A DNA stretch of 5,937 bases from Bacillota bacterium (GTDB taxonomy: Bacteria; Bacillota; Sulfobacillia; Symbiobacteriales; Symbiobacteriaceae). Shown one piece after another: positions 1-4,438 of this stretch. Position 1 is the stretch's first letter. Every line of letters starts with the position of its first letter. The stretch spans positions 1 to 5,937 of the forward strand of contig JAQBPS010000679.1 of NCBI GenBank assembly GCA_028287415.1, read 5' to 3'. Position numbers and translations under genes: made by a program. The notes under the pieces are model-generated. The model did not search any database. It saw only the letters and a list, made by a program, of their open reading frames with translations, and was not told where the DNA came from.

Positions 1-2
1 AC

Positions 3-467
3 CTGGTAAATGTCGGCGTGATTGAAGAGACGGGGGGCATCCTGCTCGTGCTCCGGGCTGCGGAGCAGGAGCGGTTGCTGGTCATCGAAACGGGCGTTTT
101 CGAGGGCCGGGCGATCGCCATGGAGGCTGAGGGCGTGCGGGCCGAACCGCCGCTCACACATGACCTGCTCCATGATGCGATCATCCATCTGGGTGCGCGC
201 GTCCGTGAAATCCAGATCGGCGACCTCCGTGACAACACCTTCTTCGCGAAGGTGATCCTCACCAAGGGTGACGGTGCCGAGCCGATCGCGCTCGATGCCC
301 GATCGAGCGATGCGATCGCCATCGCACTGCGTGCCTCCGCACCGATCTACGTGGCTGAAGCGGTCATGTCCCAGGCGAGCATCCCCGAGGACCGGGAGGG
401 CCGGTTTGCGGAGCTTTATACGGAGCCGGAACCGGATAAGCCGCCGGAGGGCCATATTGTGCACTGA
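3..467 (+). CDS. Bifunctional nuclease (DUF151/BFN) domain protein, 5' end outside window
   Basis: The protein matches the bifunctional nuclease domain family (PF02577/DUF151), whose members are small and mostly uncharacterised; some plant relatives have reported DNase and RNase activity. Family landmarks are visible in order: a segment ending TGVFEGRAIAM (canonical GPFEAQAIAL), then PLTHDLLHDAIIHLGARV, then IGDLRDNTFFAKVIL, then ALDARSSDAIAIALRASAPIYVAE. The C-terminal tail after about residue 130 is acidic and proline-rich. A GTG at 18 could be a start, but no ribosome binding site precedes it. The frame stays open to the left edge, and the codons before the GTG (reading LVNVG) resemble the family's first beta strand, so the gene probably begins upstream of the window. 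The stop is TGA at 465-467. The M20 peptidase gene follows after 11 bases, probably in the same operon. Family assignment is confident; the biochemical role is not. Confidence 0.88.
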   Translation: MVNVGVIEETGGILLVLRAAEQERLLVIETGVFEGRAIAMEAEGVRAEPPLTHDLLHDAIIHLGARVREIQIGDLRDNTFFAKVILTKGDGAEPIALDARSSDAIAIALRASAPIYVAEAVMSQASIPEDREGRFAELYTEPEPDKPPEGHIVH

Positions 468-472
468 GGAGG
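467..472 (+). promoter_or_regulatory. Shine-Dalgarno site fixing a TTG start
   Basis: AGGAGG begins at the last base of the upstream TGA stop and lies 6 bases before the TTG at 479. No ATG or GTG near it is in frame with the peptidase, so this site decides the TTG start. Its overlap with the upstream stop suggests translational coupling of the two genes. Confidence 0.85.
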
Positions 473-478
473 ATTATT

Positions 479-1831
479 TTGCAGGGCATTGACTGGGAGG
501 CCGCCGTCTCGGAACTGGTCGACCACCTTAGAACGCTGCTGCGCTTTGATACCACCAATCCCCCCGGCAATGAGACCCCCGCCGCCCACTGGGTCGCGGG
601 GGTGCTCAGGCGGGAGGGCATCGCAGCTGAAGTGCTCGAGTCGGCGCCCGGCCGCGGCACCGCAATCGGCCGCCTGCACGCTACGAACCCGACGGGGGAG
701 GCGCCGCTCCTGCTGATGGGCCATCTGGACGTTGTGCCTGCCGAAGCAGCCGAGTGGCAGCACCCGCCCTTTGCCGGCGCCGTCGTTGGCGGCGAGGTCT
801 GGGGTCGGGGCGCTCTGGACATGAAAAGCACAGTCGCAACCTGGCTTATGCTGGTCCTGCTGGCGCGGCGAACCGGCCTCCCCCTGAAGCGCGACATCAT
901 CTTGATGGCGAACGCCGATGAGGAGACCGGTGGCGATATGGGCGCCCGGTGGATCGCCGAGCATCACTTCGACAAGGTGCGCGGGGCCGGCGCTCTGTCC
1001 GAGGGTGGCGGCACAGTCATGGCGGTCAATGACCGCAGCTACTTCACCTACCAGGTGGCCGAGAAGACGTCCTGCAAGTTCCGCATGACCGCCCGGGGCG
1101 CCGGCGGCCATGCGTCCGTGCCCAGTGCCGACAACGCGGTCGTTCACCTGGGGCGGGCGGTGGCAGCGCTGGGCACAACGCCGCTGCCCGTGCACATCAC
1201 CGAGCCGTTCCGGGCGTTCGTGGAGGGCGTTGCGGCACATCAGCCGGAGCCCAGCCGCAGCGCCTGGCTGGGGCTCCTGTCCGACCCTGCCCACGCTGAC
1301 GAGCAGCTTGCGGCCGCCACGGATGACGCCCGTCTTCAGCGTCGACTGCGCGCGATGATGGCGAACACGGCTACCCCGACCATGCTCCAGGCCGGCAGCA
1401 AGATTAACGTGATTCCAGCGACGGCTGAATGCATGGTCGACTGCCGGATTCTGCCAGGCCAGACGAAGGAGAGCGTGGAGGCGGAGGTCAGGGCCGTGCT
1501 GCACGCGGCCGGCATACTGGAGCACATCGAACTGGAATGGCTGCTCCGGCCGATCAAAAAGGATTCGCCGGTTCATGGCCCGCTCGTCGATGCAATGCGG
1601 ATCGCACTGGAACGGTACGCACCCGGCGTCCCGCTGATCCCGGTGATGAGCACCGGCGGCACCGACAACGAGTTCTTCCGCAACCTGGGCATGCCGATCT
1701 ACGGCTTCGTGCCGCTGCCGCCCGGCGAGGCCTTCGGTACGATCCACGCGGCCGATGAGCGCATCAGCATCAAGGCGCTGGCGTTCTCGCTGCAAGTCGC
1801 CTGGGAGGTTGTCCGCACCTTCTGTGCCTAA
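479..1831 (+). CDS. M20-family metallopeptidase / amidohydrolase (ArgE/DapE/carboxypeptidase-like)
   Basis: This is a 450-residue cytoplasmic-type enzyme of the M20 family, two-metal hydrolases that cleave N-acyl or peptide bonds. The metal site is complete. GHLDVVP (81-87) gives ligand H82 and D84. GRGALDMK (109-116) gives bridging D114. NADEETGG (145-152) gives general base E148 and ligand E149. SEGGG (174-178) gives E175, and TIHAADE (421-427) gives H423. RGAGGHASVP (206-215) carries H211 of the lid/dimerisation domain, which spans roughly 185-300. STGGTDNEFFR (391-401) is the typical C-terminal loop. There is no signal peptide. Translation starts at TTG, supported by AGGAGG 6 bases upstream. 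Length is normal for the family. The substrate cannot be deduced: a dipeptidase, acyl-amino-acid deacylase or DapE-like role are all possible, and no lysine or arginine pathway genes are adjacent. The TAA stop overlaps the stop of the convergent cytochrome gene. Confidence 0.93.
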   Translation: MQGIDWEAAVSELVDHLRTLLRFDTTNPPGNETPAAHWVAGVLRREGIAAEVLESAPGRGTAIGRLHATNPTGEAPLLLMGHLDVVPAEAAEWQHPPFAGAVVGGEVWGRGALDMKSTVATWLMLVLLARRTGLPLKRDIILMANADEETGGDMGARWIAEHHFDKVRGAGALSEGGGTVMAVNDRSYFTYQVAEKTSCKFRMTARGAGGHASVPSADNAVVHLGRAVAALGTTPLPVHITEPFRAFVEGVAAHQPEPSRSAWLGLLSDPAHADEQLAAATDDARLQRRLRAMMANTATPTMLQAGSKINVIPATAECMVDCRILPGQTKESVEAEVRAVLHAAGILEHIELEWLLRPIKKDSPVHGPLVDAMRIALERYAPGVPLIPVMSTGGTDNEFFRNLGMPIYGFVPLPPGEAFGTIHAADERISIKALAFSLQVAWEVVRTFCA

Positions 1832-2346
1832 TTCGGCGTGAGGATGTGGATCAACACCAGCCCGAACGTGATCAGACCGGTCGTCAGATGGACGATCTTG
1901 TACTTCCGACCTTTAATCGTAATGAGCCCGAGCACGCCGACTGCCAGCATGCAGATCAGCGCCACGACGCCGCTCCAGTAGTGGAGGTTGGACTCCCACA
2001 GCGTCAGGACGAACAGCCCGCCATGGATTGTCGCTGCGAGGATCACGATCGACGCCAGCGGGATGTGAATCACCTGAAGCAGGCGGAGCAGCCACCGTCC
2101 AAGACCTTTGAAGCCATGCTCAACCTTGAATGACATACGCACGGCGAAGAGCCCCACGAGGGCAAAGATCCCGATTTCAGCCGGGTGGGATAAGGCCATG
2201 AGCAGCCGTTTCCACGCCTTGTCGCTCAGCGCTCCGCCGCCGGAATGGGCGTGGCCCTGCTGCCAGGTGAGCAGCAGCATTGCCAGCCCCAGCAGTACGA
2301 CGATCACTTGAATCTTAGTTTTGTGCTTGTTGATCAACTGGACCAT
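1828..2346 (-). CDS. Small membrane protein, probable di-heme cytochrome b
   Basis: The 172-residue product has about five membrane helices (near 11-28, 54-71, 92-116, 123-144 and 151-169). Two of them carry histidines exactly 14 apart: H94/H108 in helix 3 and H153/H167 in helix 5. This is the spacing seen in cytochrome bc1-type and ferric-reductase-type b cytochromes, where four such histidines hold two stacked hemes. I infer a di-heme transmembrane electron carrier; I do not recognise a named family. Further histidines (H32, H34) lie in a short loop after helix 1. The ATG follows AGGAGG by 7 bases and directly abuts the TAA stop of the upstream ferric-reductase-like gene, so translation is probably coupled. 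It is the last gene of the cassette. Its TAG stop overlaps the convergent peptidase stop. The gene is certain; the heme role is inferred from residue spacing and context. Confidence 0.85.
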   Translation of the reverse strand: MVQLINKHKTKIQVIVVLLGLAMLLLTWQQGHAHSGGGALSDKAWKRLLMALSHPAEIGIFALVGLFAVRMSFKVEHGFKGLGRWLLRLLQVIHIPLASIVILAATIHGGLFVLTLWESNLHYWSGVVALICMLAVGVLGLITIKGRKYKIVHLTTGLITFGLVLIHILTPN

Positions 2347-3024
2347 TTATAAGCCTCCTGTCGACCGGGCACTGCCCGGTCGATTGCGTTCCGTCATTGC
2401 CAGGTAGATGCGGTACAGCAGCAGCAGTGCCGCCGTGGCACCGGTAAAGAAGTAGAGGAACGCGATCGGCGCCAGGTTACCGTCCGTGCCGGTCAAGACG
2501 CCATGCAGCAGTGCCAGCGCAAAGCCGCACGACGTGACCTGATGCACGGTGCGCCACGTCAGCGGCTTCAGGTAAGCGCGCAGATAGGTCGTGACCGTCG
2601 CAATCAGGCACAGGTAGAAGGCGATGATGCCGATGGCCATCGGGAATGGCTTGTAGGCCGTGGCGAATGGAATCAGTACATCTTTGAGGTGCAGGGCGAT
2701 ATAGGAGTCCCAGGTGAGGATCAGGGCGTGAAACAGCGTCGCATGGAGCGAAGCGACTGAGAGAAAGTCGTGTACGTCTATGTTTGCCGCTGGCAGGGTG
2801 ATTCCCTTCAACATGTGGCTTGATTGCATCAGGCCGAGGCAGACGGAGGCCCACAGTAGCACGTAAGCGACAATCCCCGAGCCCCGGCTGAGGAACCATG
2901 GCCAGAACAGTTGCCCGATGGGCGTGCCGCTCGCCAGATACAGGCCTCCTGCCACACCGGCGGCGCCTGCAATCAGCGTGGCGGTGCGGAAACCCGTCGG
3001 ACTTTTCGCGTCAGAGGTTTGCAT
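2347..3024 (-). CDS. Ferric-reductase-like transmembrane cytochrome b (FRD domain, MsrQ/YedZ-type)
   Basis: The 225-residue product is a six-helix membrane protein of the ferric reductase-like transmembrane domain type (PF01794), which moves electrons across the membrane through two b hemes. Helices lie near 14-31, 48-66, 84-105, 127-147, 160-178 and 183-207. Helix 2 has the family-like opening SRGSGIVAYVLL. The heme-ligand pattern is intact: H85 and H99 in helix 3 (HX13H) and H161 and H174 in helix 5 (HX12H), as in NOX/FRE proteins. There is no C-terminal FAD/NAD(P)H domain, so like MsrQ it needs an external electron donor or acceptor. The ATG lies inside the 3' end of apbE (14-base overlap) after a modest AAGGGATGG site. 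Its TAA stop abuts the next gene's ATG. Being next to an ApbE flavin transferase suggests it works with a flavinylated partner. The exact substrate is unknown. Confidence 0.9.
   Translation of the reverse strand: MQTSDAKSPTGFRTATLIAGAAGVAGGLYLASGTPIGQLFWPWFLSRGSGIVAYVLLWASVCLGLMQSSHMLKGITLPAANIDVHDFLSVASLHATLFHALILTWDSYIALHLKDVLIPFATAYKPFPMAIGIIAFYLCLIATVTTYLRAYLKPLTWRTVHQVTSCGFALALLHGVLTGTDGNLAPIAFLYFFTGATAALLLLYRIYLAMTERNRPGSARSTGGL
2354..2383 (-). promoter_or_regulatory. Perfect hairpin abutting the ribosome binding site of the second cytochrome gene
   Basis: Arms TCGACCGGGC (2361-2370) and GCCCGGTCGA (2374-2383) are perfectly complementary around a 3-base loop, within the last codons of the ferric-reductase-like gene. 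On the - strand the hairpin ends one base before AGGAGG (2359-2354), the ribosome binding site of the next gene. No U-run follows, so it is not an intrinsic terminator. It could tune translation of the downstream cistron or stabilise the mRNA. Confidence 0.65.
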
Positions 3025-3856
3025 AGAGCCATCCCTTCATCGCAGGTGTGGTGAGCAGTTCATGCTGTTCAGTAACCAGCAGCGCTTCGGACTGATAGGT
3101 GTGGAGGAGCGGGAGCGCTTTTTCCGCGCCGAGGACGATGCAGGCTTTCGCAAGCACGTCCGCCTGCGCGGCGCTGCCGGCCACGACGGTGGCTGCGATC
3201 AGCCCGCTCGCCGCCGGCAGCCCCGTGCGGGGATCGATGATATGGTGCAGCCCGTCGCCCCAACGGCGCCCGAGCGTGCTGGACGTGGCGACGGCGCCCC
3301 GGTACACGCCGAAGCTGGCCATCGTTCTCGAGAGATCCCACGGCTCCGCTACCTCGATCCGGACAGGGCCGTCGCCGGGCGCTGTCCGGACGGCCAGATC
3401 GCCGCCGGCGTTGATGACGGCCCGGGGCGCTGATGTCAGCTGTTCCAGGCCGCCGTCGACCGCAAGCCCCTTGCCGATGCCGCCGAGGTCAAGCCGTACG
3501 CCCGCCGGCAGCCAGACCGCGTTTAAGGCGTAGTCCAGCTTGACGTCCTGCCAGCGCCCTGCCGGCTGGGATGGCCCCGTGGGCGACGGGCCGAGTTCAA
3601 AGCTGCGGCTGTAGCCGCTTGCTTCTAGCGCCGCGAGGATGGTCGGGTCGTAAGCGCCGCCGGTTGCTTCCGCCGCAGCGAGTCCCTGCTCGATCGCATC
3701 AAAGAGCAGGGACGGCACGACTACCCAGTGTTCCGGCATGCGGTTGAGCTGGCAGAGGGGACTGTCGGGCCGGAAGCGGCTGAGGTTCACCTCGACCTGC
3801 TCGAACCAGGGGGCGAGGTCTGTGCTTGCGCCGGTGACGGTGATCCAGGTGTTCAT
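3011..3856 (-). CDS. apbE: FAD:protein FMN transferase (ApbE family)
   Basis: ApbE enzymes (EC 2.7.1.180) use FAD and Mg2+ to attach FMN to a Thr or Ser of extracytoplasmic redox proteins. From ATG 3856 the product has 281 residues with the family motifs in order: AMNTWITV just before and at the start, GGAYDPT (66-72), DLGGIGKG (123-130), NAGGDL (149-154), VATSSTLGRRW (189-199), HHIIDPRTG (204-212), and AQADVLAKA (230-238) near the metal site. The start is uncertain. No good ribosome binding site precedes ATG 3856, which lies 16 bases after the TAG of the upstream gene, so reinitiation is likely. The frame is open upstream to 4126, but that stretch overlaps the upstream gene, has poorer third-position GC and is not ApbE-like. 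No signal peptide or lipobox is present from this start, which is unusual for a family that mostly acts outside the cytoplasm. The 3' end overlaps the cytochrome gene by 14 bases. Confidence 0.92.
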   Translation of the reverse strand: MNTWITVTGASTDLAPWFEQVEVNLSRFRPDSPLCQLNRMPEHWVVVPSLLFDAIEQGLAAAEATGGAYDPTILAALEASGYSRSFELGPSPTGPSQPAGRWQDVKLDYALNAVWLPAGVRLDLGGIGKGLAVDGGLEQLTSAPRAVINAGGDLAVRTAPGDGPVRIEVAEPWDLSRTMASFGVYRGAVATSSTLGRRWGDGLHHIIDPRTGLPAASGLIAATVVAGSAAQADVLAKACIVLGAEKALPLLHTYQSEALLVTEQHELLTTPAMKGWLYANL

Positions 3857-3872
3857 CGCCTGGAACTGGTGA

Positions 3873-4271
3873 CTAGGAGTGGCGCGTCCGGGACTGCTGG
3901 GAAGGTTGGGTGTTGGGGTCGGCGAACAGGGGGGGCTGAGCGGAGCCGAAGCTCTGTCCGGACTGGCGGCGGCGCTGGCGGGGGGTAGTGGTCCCGCTGC
4001 CGCTGGCCCCGTTGTTATTAGTCCCGATGCCGTCAGTCCCGCTGCCGCCGGGTTGGGACTGCCCGCCTTGCGGGGGTTGTCCACCTTGCTGTGTGAATCC
4101 CTGGCCTTGTCCAATTTGCCCATCACCTCCCGCCCCGGTCGCAGCGGTCTGCGTGCTGGCTTCGGCCGGGTGGGTCGTTTGCCATAGCCAGCCGGTTATG
4201 CCGACCACGCTCGAGACGGTGACGGCGCCAATCGCCAGCTTCACCATCTGTGTCTTTGGATTTGCGGCCAT
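3873..4271 (-). CDS. Small membrane-anchored or secreted Gly/Gln/Pro-rich protein, unknown function
   Basis: I do not recognise this 132-residue protein. It begins MAANPKTQMVK, followed by one hydrophobic segment (11-30), so it is either an N-terminal anchor or a signal peptide; AEA-S (36-39) could be a signal peptidase site. Residues 40-96 are low-complexity Gly, Gln, Ser, Thr and Asn with little charge. They are followed by a basic patch (RQRRR, 98-102) and a Gln/Ser/Pro tail. The whole mature part looks disordered and extracytoplasmic. ATG 4271 is chosen because GAGGTG lies 6 bases upstream; an in-frame GTG at 4280 lies inside that site. It is the first gene of the flavin/heme cassette, 16 bases before the apbE ATG. 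Third codon positions stay GC-rich to its stop, which supports real coding. It may tether or organise the module, or serve as an N-terminal extension of ApbE by frameshift. Neither is shown. Confidence 0.7.
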   Translation of the reverse strand: MAANPKTQMVKLAIGAVTVSSVVGITGWLWQTTHPAEASTQTAATGAGGDGQIGQGQGFTQQGGQPPQGGQSQPGGSGTDGIGTNNNGASGSGTTTPRQRRRQSGQSFGSAQPPLFADPNTQPSQQSRTRHS

Positions 4272-4307
4272 GCTGATCACCTCGTACAGCTTACTTTAGC
4301 CGAGCGA

Positions 4308-4367
4308 CCTGAAAACCGCCTGAAAATCGTCGCCGAAATTATGAACGAGAGATGAACGGTGGTTGAG
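4308..4367. promoter_or_regulatory. Helically phased TGAA direct repeats, candidate response-regulator binding array
   Basis: CCTGAAAA occurs at 4308-4315 and 4319-4326 (11-bp period). ATGAACG occurs at 4341-4347 and 4352-4358 (11-bp period), and a weaker TTGAG sits at 4363-4367. The TGAA/TGAG cores start at 4310, 4321, 4342, 4353 and 4364, so they lie on about one face of the helix. Direct repeats of 10-11 bp are typical of OmpR/PhoB-family operators. The array lies between the divergent cassette and lipoprotein genes. A weak sigma-A-like -10 (CATAAT, - strand 4343-4338) for the cassette falls inside it, but I see no good -35. Confidence 0.5.
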
Positions 4368-4389
4368 CCGGTTGCAGCGTGAAACCGGC
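4367..4389. repeat. 7-bp perfect inverted repeat, possible operator
   Basis: GCCGGTT (4367-4373) and AACCGGC (4383-4389) form a perfect inverted repeat with a 9-base spacer. The right arm overlaps the TGAAAC -35 element of the lipoprotein promoter. A dimeric regulator bound here would block or modulate that promoter. A chance occurrence in GC-rich DNA is possible. Confidence 0.4.
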
Positions 4390-4406
4390 GTCCAGTGCTG
4401 TGCGTC
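4380..4406 (+). promoter_or_regulatory. ECF-sigma-type promoter for the lipoprotein gene (TGAAAC-N17-CGTC)
   Basis: TGAAAC at 4380-4385 and CGTC at 4403-4406 are separated by 17 bases. This fits the Bacillus ECF consensus (SigW/SigM/SigX group: TGAAAC, a 16-17-base spacer, then CGTA or CGTC). The predicted transcript would start near 4412-4414, leaving about 25 bases of leader that contain AAGGAGG. Orientation and distance fit the downstream lipoprotein, and ECF control suits a cell-envelope protein. Confidence 0.6.
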
Positions 4407-4438
4407 ATAAAGGCAGCGTGTGAAGGAGGCGATTGGTG

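Noticed and set aside
18..20. GTG at 18 as the true start of the BFN-domain gene
   Set aside because: There is no ribosome binding site, the frame is open to the window edge, and the preceding residues fit the family's first strand.
416..1795. A long open frame (459 codons) antisense to the peptidase gene
   Set aside because: It lies almost wholly opposite a gene with a complete M20 active site, has no recognisable domain, and is rich in Arg, Ala, Gly and His, as expected for the complement of a GC-rich coding strand.
2361..2383. The perfect hairpin as an intrinsic terminator
   Set aside because: No U-run follows on either strand, and on the - strand a strong ribosome binding site and the next gene follow immediately.
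3984..4040. A possible flavinylation motif in the Gly/Ser/Thr stretch of the anchored protein (NGASGSGTTT)
   Set aside because: It lacks the full acceptor pattern and any FMN-binding domain around it; in low-complexity sequence such a partial match is expected by chance.
3857..4126. A 90-residue N-terminal extension of ApbE starting at ATG 4126
   Set aside because: The extension is Pro/Ala/Ser-rich with poor third-position GC, overlaps the better-supported anchored protein, and has no signal or family match. The GGAGG before it lies only 2 bases from the ATG and is explained by Gly codons in the other frame.
4293..4298. TAAAGT on the - strand as the -10 of the cassette promoter, with the CCTGAAAA repeats over the -35
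   Set aside because: Transcription would begin only a few bases before the GAGGTG ribosome binding site, leaving an implausibly short leader, and the -10 match is only 4 of 6.
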